From assembly GCA_964556675.1 (NCBI GenBank), contig CAZKYN010000176.1, forward strand, positions 1 to 7,588: a stretch of 7,588 nucleotides of DNA. The letters run 5' to 3'. Source of the stretch: JBDKTK01 sp964556675. GTDB lineage: Bacteria; Desulfobacterota; Syntrophia; Syntrophales; UBA4778. The notes below the pieces were generated by a model. The model searched no databases and was not told where the DNA came from. It saw only the letters and a program-made list of their open reading frames with translations. Position 1 is the first letter of the stretch, and every line of letters begins with the position of its first letter. Shown in pieces: positions 1 to 5,913 of this stretch. A program made the translations under genes and the position numbers.

Positions 1-119
1 ACTGCAAGGAATACCCGGCGGAAAGGCACATGAGGGATGCCAAGATCTGCCAGATTTATGAGGGCACCAACGAAGTCCAGAGGATGGTCATTGCCCGCAA
101 GCTCCTAAGCATGAGGTAG
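1..119 (+). CDS. acyl-CoA dehydrogenase, C-terminal fragment (5' end outside the window)
   Basis: The open frame enters from the left edge (first full codon at position 3) and ends at TAG 117-119, leaving 38 residues. The segment QIYEGTNEVQRMVIARKLL is the signature C-terminal helix region of acyl-CoA dehydrogenases. In the medium- and short-chain enzymes the Glu of YEGT is the catalytic base that removes the alpha proton of the acyl-CoA, with hydride transfer to FAD. The family acts in the cytoplasm in beta-oxidation or its reversal in butyrate metabolism. Chain-length preference cannot be judged from this fragment. A strong terminator follows 20 nt after the stop, so this is the last gene of its transcription unit and unrelated to the operon downstream. 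Confidence 0.93.
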   Translation, partial: CKEYPAERHMRDAKICQIYEGTNEVQRMVIARKLLSMR

Positions 120-138
120 TGAATTTTAGTGTTGTCTG

Positions 139-171
139 AAAAAGGGGGGACGGGAAGGCCCCCCTTTTTTT
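139..171 (+). terminator. rho-independent terminator after acyl-CoA dehydrogenase
   Basis: AAAAAGGGGGG (139-149) pairs perfectly with CCCCCCTTTTT (159-169) across a 9-nt loop, and the T run continues to 171. This is a textbook intrinsic terminator 20 nt after the TAG of the dehydrogenase. The A run on the left arm means it could also stop transcription coming from the other strand. Confidence 0.93.
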
Positions 172-218
172 ATGAAACCAAGGAGGGATGTTTTTTGAGG
201 ATAATGGGGAAGTATTAC

Positions 219-247
219 TTGGCAGTTCGGCAATTTAGTACTATAAA
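219..247 (+). promoter_or_regulatory. predicted sigma-70-type promoter for the hydantoinase/deacetylase operon
   Basis: TTGGCA (219-224; 5 of 6 matches to TTGACA) and TATAAA (242-247; 5 of 6 matches to TATAAT) are separated by exactly 17 nt. They lie just downstream of the terminator of the previous unit and upstream of the start at 323. Transcription would begin near 254 and leave a leader of about 70 nt. No transcript data are available, so this is a sequence prediction. Confidence 0.62.
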
Positions 248-300
248 CCGGTGCCGGGGAGCGGGCCGGGGATGGCCTGTCACCCCCTCGCATAAACCGG
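243..300 (+). repeat. paired ATAAACCGG direct repeats with a GC-rich potential stem between them
   Basis: ATAAACCGG occurs at 243-251, overlapping the predicted -10 box, and again at 292-300, with start points 49 bp apart. Between them GGTG (250-253) can pair with CACC (281-284), and GGCC (264-267) with GGCC (274-277), giving an imperfect stem in the leader. The layout could be an operator pair or a structured leader. It matches no riboswitch class that I recognise. Confidence 0.35.
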
Positions 301-322
301 CTGAAAGAAAAAAGGTGGCAAC

Positions 323-1999
323 ATGTTGATCGGCATTGACGTCGGCGGGACCTATACGGACGGCGTGCTTTTTTCCGAGGGTTCTGTTATCCACAGCGTA
401 AAACACCCCACTGACCCGACTGACCTTCAGAAAACTCTCCTTTCCGTGCTCGATGAACTCCTGGCAAAAAGCGGCAATAGACAAATCCAGAGGATTGTCC
501 TGAGCACCACGCTGGTTACAAACCTCCTGGCTTCGGGGCGCGGCGAGCGCACGGCCCTTTTATTATTGCCCGGCAGCGGGCTCCCCTTCTCGTCCTACCA
601 TATAAGCCCCGACACATGGTATTTGAAGGGAGGCATAGATTTCCGGGGCAGGGAGATAGAGGAGCCGGACCTGAACGAGATCGAAACCGTCCTGCGGGAA
701 ATTGACGGGCAAGGGATCCGCCGGATAGCTGTCGCAGGCAAGTTTTCGAACCGCAGCGACAAGCATGAGGCCTTGATCAAGAAAATGGTCCGGGAGCGCT
801 ATCCGCAGATGGAAGTGTGCGCCAGCAACGAAACATCGGGACGCCTCAATTTCCCGCGCCGCGCCGCGACCTGCTATTACACGGCCATGACCATGAAGGA
901 ATGGAACTGTTTTGCCGACGGAATTGGAAACGCAATAAATACCAGGATTCCCGGCTGCGAGCTTCACATCCTGAAGGCGGATGGGGGCACAATAACCCTG
1001 GAGGCCAGCCGGATGCGGCCGTGCGAGACAGTGTTCTCCGGCCCCGCGGCCAGCACCCTGGGCGGCACGGCTTTAGCCATGAACCGCCTCAATTCCGTGG
1101 TCGTGGACATCGGGGGCACCACTTCGGACATTTCACTGCTCATCGGGGGACAGCCGCTTTATGCATCGAAAGGGGCCACTATCAATGGGCAACTCACCCA
1201 TATCCGTTCCTTTGCCGTCAATTCGATAGCCATGGGCGGGGACAGCCCGGTTTCCGCAGATTCCGGATTGCCGGCGATCGGACCGGCGCGCCTCGGACCT
1301 GCCGCCTGTTTCGGCGGAGAAGAGCCGACGGTGACCGATGCCTTTAACGTCCTGCTCAACCTGAATATCGGGGATACACAGGCCTCCCGGGCGAAACTTG
1401 AGCAGGTTGCTGATCCGGCGGGCCTGCCTCTCGAAAAATTCTGCCGCATGATTGCGGACATGGTTATTGAAACCTTGCGGAAAAGCATCCGGGACATGTT
1501 CCTTCAGTGGGAAAACGAGCCTGCTTACAAGGTGTGGGAGGTTGTGCACAGCAGGAAGTTCCGGCTGGACCAGGTGATCGGCATCGGCGCGGCTGCCCCG
1601 GCAATTATTCCCATGCTGTCCGAAGCACTGGGCGTCCCGCATTTCCTGCACCGCTTGTCCCCGGTTGCAAATGCCCTGGGCGCCGCATTGGCACGGCCCA
1701 CCCTGGCCGTGCAGGTGCATATCGATACCCAGAACAGGGTCTATACAGTGTCTCCCGGAGGCGCCGGCGGCCGGACTGAAAACCGCAATTATCAGATGGA
1801 GGACGCCAGAGAGCTGGCGCTCAGTTATCTCAAACAGATTGGCAGCGAACGCGGCCTTTCAGCCTATGCCGATGACGCGGAGGTATACCTGGAAGAACAG
1901 TTCAACGTTGTCCGGGGTTGGGACCGGGCCGGGAAACTCTTCGACGTCGGCGTCGAGATCAAACCCGGATTTGTCCACGGCTACAAGGGGGTGAAATGA
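323..1999 (+). CDS. hydantoinase/oxoprolinase family protein (HyuA-like)
   Basis: This 558-residue cytoplasmic protein belongs to the ASKHA-fold hydantoinase/oxoprolinase family, whose members use ATP to open cyclic imides or lactams such as hydantoins or 5-oxoproline, or act in acetone carboxylase-type complexes. The N-terminal domain (about 1-180) opens with the phosphate-binding GIDVGGTYTD (4-13). The second domain carries SGPAAS (239-244), a second phosphate loop VVDIGGTTSDIS (259-270), PAACFGGEEPTVTDA (326-340) and the nucleotide-site glycine stretch IGIGAAAPAIIPML (419-432). It is shorter than the usual HyuA of roughly 680-700 residues, and no HyuB partner is adjacent. ATG 323 has an RBS (AAAGGTGG, 311-318). 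The stop overlaps the start of the deacetylase-like gene, so the two are very likely co-translated. Family assignment is firm; the substrate is unknown. Confidence 0.9.
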   Translation: MLIGIDVGGTYTDGVLFSEGSVIHSVKHPTDPTDLQKTLLSVLDELLAKSGNRQIQRIVLSTTLVTNLLASGRGERTALLLLPGSGLPFSSYHISPDTWYLKGGIDFRGREIEEPDLNEIETVLREIDGQGIRRIAVAGKFSNRSDKHEALIKKMVRERYPQMEVCASNETSGRLNFPRRAATCYYTAMTMKEWNCFADGIGNAINTRIPGCELHILKADGGTITLEASRMRPCETVFSGPAASTLGGTALAMNRLNSVVVDIGGTTSDISLLIGGQPLYASKGATINGQLTHIRSFAVNSIAMGGDSPVSADSGLPAIGPARLGPAACFGGEEPTVTDAFNVLLNLNIGDTQASRAKLEQVADPAGLPLEKFCRMIADMVIETLRKSIRDMFLQWENEPAYKVWEVVHSRKFRLDQVIGIGAAAPAIIPMLSEALGVPHFLHRLSPVANALGAALARPTLAVQVHIDTQNRVYTVSPGGAGGRTENRNYQMEDARELALSYLKQIGSERGLSAYADDAEVYLEEQFNVVRGWDRAGKLFDVGVEIKPGFVHGYKGVK

Positions 2000-3345
2000 T
2001 GAAACCGACAGGAATTCTCTTCTTCCCGGCGTTTGACTGGGCAATCACCCCCACACATCCCGAACGCGAGGAGAGGCTGCTTTACACGCGCGACCAGATT
2101 TTCGAGGAAGGAATCATGGACCTTCCGGGTATCAGGGAGTACCATCCCCGGCTTGCCACCGCAAAGGAGGTTTCAAGAGTCCATTTCTGCATTCCGGACG
2201 TGGAGAGCCGAGTGACACAGGCGCACATGGTTTCGGCTGGCTCCGCCATGGTCATGGCGGATGCGTTTATGAAGGGCGAGGTGAAGAACGCCTTCGCCAT
2301 AATCCGGCCCCCCGGCCATCATGCCATGACCGTCTGCCACGGGAACAGGGGCTTTTGCGACATCAACAACGAAGCGGTCATGATAGAATACATCCGCGCG
2401 ACATACGGGACGAAACGCATAGCGATCGTGGATACCGACGTCCACCACGGAGACGGGACCCAGGAGATATTCTGGCACGACCCGGACGTTCTCTTCATAA
2501 GTTTCCATCAGGACGGGCGCACCCTCTACCCCGGCTCCGGGTTCACCAACGAGATGGGCGGCCCGCTTGCTTACGGGACCACCGTCAATATCCCGATGGC
2601 CCCCGGCACAACCGATACAGGCATCCATTATATCCTCGACAACCTCGTCCTGCCGATTCTTGACGAGTTCAAGCCGGAGCTGATCATCAACTCGGCGGGC
2701 CAGGACAATCATTACAGCGATCCCCTTGCAAACATGAGCTTCACGGCAAAAGGCTACGCGGTCCTGAACCAGAAGCTGCGGCCCGATATCGCCGTCCTGG
2801 AAGGGGGATATTCGGTCGAAACGGCCCTTCCCTACATCAACATGGGGATCATTATGGCAATGGCGGGGATCGACTATTCCAACCTGCGCGAGCCCGATTT
2901 AGACAGGCATACTTTCCGGGAGGCCCCGGGAAATATGGACAGGATCAAGACTCTCGTCAAGAACCAGTCGGCTGCATTCCGCAACAGGAATGCCGTGGTG
3001 GACAGTTACCGCGCCAAAGGCCGTGTATTCGAGACGGAATCAAAAAGCATTTTCTACGATACGGACGGTATCCGGGAAGGGCAGAACCACAATTTCCGGA
3101 TCTGCCCCGAGTGCTGCGGATACCGGCTGATCGAGTCGGAAGCCGTCCAGCGAGACGGCTGCCGGTACGCTGTCTTCTGCATCAGCCTGCCCGCGGCCTG
3201 CTGCAAGACCTGTCACGGTGAGGCTTACCAGGTCCTGGAGCAGATTGCGGCACAGAAGGCCCATGATTTTGCCTTCCTGCAGGACCGCATCAAGGACGAG
3301 TATCGCATCCACAACCTGAAAACCGGCGAAAAGAAGATTCTTTAA
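1996..3345 (+). CDS. histone deacetylase superfamily amidohydrolase with Cys-rich C-terminal extension
   Basis: This 449-residue zinc hydrolase is of the HDAC/acetylpolyamine amidohydrolase/AcuC superfamily, which cleaves acyl-amide bonds, in bacteria often on small molecules. The active site looks complete: RPPGHHA with the His pair H108/H109, DTDVHHGDGTQ with zinc ligands D148 and H150, SAGQDNH with zinc ligand D237, and LEGGY with catalytic Y272. The usual class II SAGFDAH motif here reads SAGQDNH. After the catalytic domain (about 1-310) comes an extra stretch of about 140 residues with CPEC (370-373) and CKTC (403-406) pairs, resembling a zinc ribbon. The frame is open further upstream, but ATG 1996 overlaps the preceding TGA by 4 nt and sits behind AAGGGGGTG. 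ATG 1999 is an equally possible start one codon later. No signal peptide is seen, so it should be cytoplasmic. Superfamily is certain; substrate is unknown. Confidence 0.9.
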   Translation: MMKPTGILFFPAFDWAITPTHPEREERLLYTRDQIFEEGIMDLPGIREYHPRLATAKEVSRVHFCIPDVESRVTQAHMVSAGSAMVMADAFMKGEVKNAFAIIRPPGHHAMTVCHGNRGFCDINNEAVMIEYIRATYGTKRIAIVDTDVHHGDGTQEIFWHDPDVLFISFHQDGRTLYPGSGFTNEMGGPLAYGTTVNIPMAPGTTDTGIHYILDNLVLPILDEFKPELIINSAGQDNHYSDPLANMSFTAKGYAVLNQKLRPDIAVLEGGYSVETALPYINMGIIMAMAGIDYSNLREPDLDRHTFREAPGNMDRIKTLVKNQSAAFRNRNAVVDSYRAKGRVFETESKSIFYDTDGIREGQNHNFRICPECCGYRLIESEAVQRDGCRYAVFCISLPAACCKTCHGEAYQVLEQIAAQKAHDFAFLQDRIKDEYRIHNLKTGEKKIL

Positions 3346-3350
3346 CCCTG

Positions 3351-3400
3351 CGCTTTCCCGAAGTAGACGACGCAGTGAAGTCTATTTTTCAGAGAAAGCG
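3351..3400 (+). terminator. long imperfect hairpin after the deacetylase-like gene, possible terminator
   Basis: CGCTTTC (3351-3357) pairs with GAAAGCG (3394-3400). Inside it AGTAGAC (3362-3368) pairs with GTCTATT (3380-3386) with one G-U. The hairpin starts 5 nt after the TAA of the deacetylase-like gene, in the gap between two converging genes. The sequence after it (AAGTTCTTTT) is only moderately T-rich, so it may be a weak terminator or an mRNA-stabilising 3' end. Confidence 0.5.
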
Positions 3401-3434
3401 AAGTTCTTTTCGAAAGCCAAAAAATATATTCTTC

Positions 3435-3456
3435 GCTTGCGCCCGGGGCGGCAAGC
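3435..3456 (-). terminator. possible terminator hairpin for the minus-strand secreted-protein gene
   Basis: GCTTGC (3435-3440) pairs with GCAAGC (3451-3456), and GCC (3441-3443) can pair with GGC (3447-3449), leaving one bulged G. Read on the minus strand it lies 15 nt past the stop of the convergent gene. It is followed by an A/T-rich stretch with a run of six T, but not immediately, so this is a tentative call. Confidence 0.4.
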
Positions 3457-3470
3457 TTTCTCGGCAGTCA

Positions 3471-4631
3471 TCACCGCTGCGGGGCGGCTGAGTTGGATGC
3501 CGAACAAATGTTTTTGTCCACCAGGTAAGGTTTCCCAAGGGAAATTTTCAGATATTCCAGCATCAGTTCCTGAACCATCTGCTCTTTGGAAGCATTATTG
3601 CCGTTTCCCGGTTTTGAACCGGAGGGTATTTTCCCGGCCCTTACGGCCAGGGAATGCCGAGCTTTCTGCAGCGCTGCATATCTGTCGTTCAAATCGCGGC
3701 CGGGCAGAGCGCAAAGCAGTTGATAATTTCTGATAAACTGGCTCGGGGCTGGCAGTTTCGGAGATTCTAGAATTGCCCTGGAATTCCGGGCAAACCGTTT
3801 CAATCCGCTCATGATGTGCTCTGTTTTGACGAAATTTATCCCGGACCATCCTGCCCGAAGCCACTGGAAAGTCCCAGACCTGACCAGGTTCGAAGAGCCG
3901 TTTGCCTCGACATAGACTCCGATCGAAAAATAATCAAATATGTAAGATTTGACCCAGCCCAGGCCTGTTTTGAATGAGCCGGTTTCATTGGAATAATAGT
4001 AACTCCACTCGTCATCGCTGCCGATAAGGCCCCTTTTCCCCACTTCCGACTCGCTGACCTGTTTCGATATGGAGATAAGAGCCTGGCGCCCTTTATAGTT
4101 GAAATGGATAAGGGTTCTTTTCAAATCGTACTCATAGTATATCCCGGTAGTCAGGTCCGGGGTGATGCAGTCGCGCTGGATGCCGTGAATTATCTCGGGC
4201 TGATCGGAGGGAGAAACCGGCTTCCACTTGTCACGAAGGCCCGTTGCTTTCCCCTGGAGGGATGTCCAGATTGAGTACCTCAGCGAGGAAGGCCTCGTGA
4301 GGGCCGCCGGAACCTGCAGATTATAGGAATAACTAAGGAAACGGGGATAGCTGATCCTGGTGTCGAATTCATAATATGCGCCCTGGCAGCCGTCCATTGT
4401 CTGCAGGCCCGCTTCCCTGCCCGATTTGGGCCCCAGGACATAATCCATGAGAACGGCGACGGCGTTGTTGTCAAGTCCGGTCCTGGGATCGGCGCAGAAC
4501 TGGATGAGCCTCTTTGCCGCATTGGCGACGGCGCCGTTGTTTTCCGGCGCAGCCCCAGCAGCTGCCGGCCATATAAGGACATACAGGATCGTCAAGGCGA
4601 TCCGGATAAAACGGGGAAACTGATTGATCAA
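3471..4631 (-). CDS. exported protein of unknown function
   Basis: I do not recognise this 386-residue protein. Residues 1-28 form a typical Sec signal peptide: charged MINQFPRFIR, a hydrophobic core IALTILYVLIWPAAA, then a small-residue cleavage region (AGA/A before PENN). No later membrane segment or lipobox is seen, so it should be released to the periplasm or outside. The mature part has five cysteines (46, 82, 155, 307, 376) and many aromatic residues, for example YYEYD (165-169) and WSYYYSNETG (209-218). This suggests a beta-rich soluble domain, followed by a more helical C-terminal third (about 270-370). The start is TTG 4631, chosen because AGAGAGGAG lies 10 nt upstream, an in-frame stop lies just before it, and the signal peptide begins there. 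It converges on the deacetylase operon and diverges from the sugar operon, so neighbours give little clue. It could concern the cell envelope, by inference only. Confidence 0.75.
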   Translation of the reverse strand: MINQFPRFIRIALTILYVLIWPAAAGAAPENNGAVANAAKRLIQFCADPRTGLDNNAVAVLMDYVLGPKSGREAGLQTMDGCQGAYYEFDTRISYPRFLSYSYNLQVPAALTRPSSLRYSIWTSLQGKATGLRDKWKPVSPSDQPEIIHGIQRDCITPDLTTGIYYEYDLKRTLIHFNYKGRQALISISKQVSESEVGKRGLIGSDDEWSYYYSNETGSFKTGLGWVKSYIFDYFSIGVYVEANGSSNLVRSGTFQWLRAGWSGINFVKTEHIMSGLKRFARNSRAILESPKLPAPSQFIRNYQLLCALPGRDLNDRYAALQKARHSLAVRAGKIPSGSKPGNGNNASKEQMVQELMLEYLKISLGKPYLVDKNICSASNSAAPQR

Positions 4632-4640
4632 CGACTTAAG

Positions 4641-4649
4641 ACTCCTCTC
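4641..4649 (-). promoter_or_regulatory. ribosome binding site for the TTG-started exported protein
   Basis: On the minus strand the sequence AGAGAGGAG lies 10 nt before TTG 4631-4629. No ATG in the same frame gives a complete signal peptide, and an in-frame TGA lies just upstream, so this site fixes the start. Confidence 0.7.
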
Positions 4650-4707
4650 TCATCTTTTAAAAAGAAGGCTTTATTATCATAAAATCATGAAATGTTGATT
4701 AATTTTT

Positions 4708-4732
4708 TGAAAATTTTCCTTAAAAATTTTCA
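4708..4732. repeat. perfect 10-bp inverted repeat, possible operator or enhancer site
   Basis: TGAAAATTTT (4708-4717) and AAAATTTTCA (4723-4732) are exact reverse complements around a 5-nt spacer. The site lies 77 bp upstream of the exported-protein start and about 320 bp before the candidate sigma-54 promoter. Its symmetry and size suit a dimeric regulator. The arms are A/T-only apart from the terminal G/C, so chance in an AT-rich region is also possible. Confidence 0.5.
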
Positions 4733-5024
4733 GTGCCGTTTTTTATGCAATCAATCCGGATATATTCCGGTAAATCCGAACGGGTGCTGCATCTTCCTGA
4801 AAACGCCCAAGGCACATTTATCTTCAAAATAGGGCATTCAGAGCATTACGATTTGTATAAAATTTCCCCTAACATTCAAATAAATTAATATCAGACTGCA
4901 CGGGTAACGAATCCAATCGTAATCGGCAAACTAATCCGGCCTTCTGCTGATCATTTTTCCCGGTTTTAAAATTACCCGTCCCTTTTTCATTTCTCTGAGC
5001 ATTTCTCTCAAATCGGCCGTAATT

Positions 5025-5040
5025 TGGCTTCTGTCTTGCA
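5025..5040 (+). promoter_or_regulatory. candidate sigma-54 (-24/-12) promoter for the CDP-sugar operon
   Basis: TGGCTT (5025-5030), five bases, then TTGCA (5036-5040) fits the sigma-54 consensus TGGCAC-N5-TTGCW, with exact spacing of ten bases between the GG and GC doublets. Only the AC of the -24 box is replaced, by TT. Transcription would start near 5051 and leave a leader of about 90 nt before rfbF. Sigma-54 promoters need an enhancer-binding activator upstream. No experimental support is available. Confidence 0.45.
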
Positions 5041-5041
5041 T

Positions 5042-5063
5042 ATCCCCATGGTGTTCAGGGGAT
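5042..5063 (+). other. small stem-loop at the predicted start of the rfb leader
   Basis: ATCCCC (5042-5047) pairs perfectly with GGGGAT (5058-5063) around a 10-nt loop. It lies directly after the candidate sigma-54 promoter and about 75 nt before rfbF. It lacks a following T run, so it is not an intrinsic terminator. It could be an operator or leader structure. Confidence 0.35.
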
Positions 5064-5139
5064 TTGAGCGTAATTTGACCATTATTGGAGCGAGAGCGGG
5101 AAATATTTGCCGGAATTTTGACACGCGAGAGGGGATAAA

Positions 5140-5913
5140 ATGAAGGTGGTCATATTGTGCGGCGGCCAGGGCACGCGGCTGCGCGAAGAGACGGAATTCA
5201 GGCCCAAGCCGATGGTTAATATCGGGGGACGCCCGATACTCTGGCATATAATGAAGATGTACGCCCATTACGGTTTCCACGATTTCATCCTGGCCCTTGG
5301 TTATAAGGGCGAAGTAATAAAGCATTATTTCTGCAATTACGAGTTGATGAACAGCGACGTGACGCTGGAGCTCGGCAAGCCCGGCAAAATGATCCTCCGC
5401 CCCCATAATGAAGTGGGCTGGAAAATAATCCTGGCTGACACGGGCGAGCATACTTTGAAGGGGGGGCGGCTGAAGAAAGTCGAGAAGTACCTTTGCGACG
5501 ACGTTTTCATGCTCACCTATGGGGACGGCATAGCAAATGTCAATTTGAAGGACCTCCTGCTGTTTCATAAGGGTCATGGGAAAATGGTCACGGTGACAGG
5601 AATAAACCCGATTTCCAGGTTCGGTGAGTTGAAGATACGCGGCGACAATGTTTTAAGCTTCCGGGAAAAACCAAAGAACAGCGGCAGTCTCGTGAATGGA
5701 GGCTTCTTTGTCCTGAATAGAAAGGTCCTGGATTATTTAACAGTTTCGGACGAGTGCGACCTGGAAACCGGCATTATGGAAAGCATTGCCGGGAAAGGCG
5801 AACTTATGGTCTACAAGCATTCGGGTTTCTGGGCGTGCATGGATACTATGCGCGATATGGAATATCTCAACAGGTTGTGGGACGAGGGCAATGCCGAGTG
5901 GAAGGTTTGGTAA
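5140..5913 (+). CDS. rfbF: glucose-1-phosphate cytidylyltransferase
   Basis: This cytoplasmic enzyme joins glucose-1-phosphate and CTP to give CDP-glucose and pyrophosphate, the entry step to CDP-linked deoxysugars. At 257 residues it has the usual family length. The nucleotidyltransferase signature LCGGQGTRLREETEFRPKPM lies at residues 6-25, the metal-binding aspartate in LTYGDG at D129, FREKPK at 174-179, VNGGFF at 185-190, DLETGIM at 207-213 and HSGFWACMDTMRD at 227-239. The FRPKPM form and overall length favour the cytidylyl enzyme over thymidylyl (RmlA) or uridylyl (GalU) relatives, and the dehydratase next to it confirms this. ATG 5140 follows GAGAGGGG (5127-5134) with 5 nt spacing. It is first in the operon, downstream of a candidate sigma-54 promoter. 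Confidence 0.95.
   Translation: MKVVILCGGQGTRLREETEFRPKPMVNIGGRPILWHIMKMYAHYGFHDFILALGYKGEVIKHYFCNYELMNSDVTLELGKPGKMILRPHNEVGWKIILADTGEHTLKGGRLKKVEKYLCDDVFMLTYGDGIANVNLKDLLLFHKGHGKMVTVTGINPISRFGELKIRGDNVLSFREKPKNSGSLVNGGFFVLNRKVLDYLTVSDECDLETGIMESIAGKGELMVYKHSGFWACMDTMRDMEYLNRLWDEGNAEWKVW

Larger units (their letters stand above)
5018..5077. repeat. CGTAATTTG direct repeat pair upstream of rfbF
   Basis: CGTAATTTG occurs at 5018-5026 and 5069-5077, with start points 51 bp apart, close to five helical turns. The first copy touches the candidate -24 element and the second lies in the predicted leader. It may be a pair of regulator boxes or coincidence. Confidence 0.35.
4632..5139. other. AT-rich divergent intergenic region
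   Basis: This stretch of about 508 nt separates the minus-strand exported-protein gene from the sugar operon. It is much richer in A and T than the genes on either side, and I find no convincing coding region in it. It holds a perfect inverted repeat (4708-4732), a small CCGGA/TCCGG stem (4756-4770), a candidate sigma-54 promoter (5025-5040), a hairpin (5042-5063) and two CGTAATTTG repeats (5018-5026 and 5069-5077). It probably carries the control signals for both flanking units. I could not find a convincing sigma-70 promoter for either direction. Confidence 0.7.

Noticed and set aside
172..322. Known riboswitch in the hydantoinase leader
   Set aside because: I compared the leader by eye with remembered TPP, cobalamin, glycine, c-di-GMP, ZTP and SAH consensus cores; no conserved core is present.
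129..329. 66-codon frame across the terminator and the hydantoinase leader
   Set aside because: It begins inside the intrinsic terminator region, runs through the predicted promoter, has a low-complexity start and resembles no protein. Its composition reflects the GC-rich leader.
215..484. Antisense frame of 89 codons over the hydantoinase start
   Set aside because: It lies opposite the conserved N-terminal phosphate motif of a clear gene and has no RBS or recognisable motif.
1133..1720. Antisense frame of 195 codons inside the hydantoinase gene
   Set aside because: Long shadow frames are expected opposite GC-rich coding sequence. The plus strand here encodes conserved family motifs.
1918..1995. 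Upstream extension of the deacetylase-like gene
   Set aside because: The added residues are Arg-rich out-of-frame translation of the hydantoinase C-terminus and precede the RBS at about 1985-1992.
5075..5106. TTGACC with AAATAT as a sigma-70 promoter for rfbF
   Set aside because: The spacer would be 20 nt and the -10 match is poor; no better -10 lies at 16-18 nt.
4632..5139. JUMPstart/ops element for RfaH-type antitermination upstream of the sugar operon
   Set aside because: No GGCGGTAG core or JUMPstart-like sequence is visible in the region.
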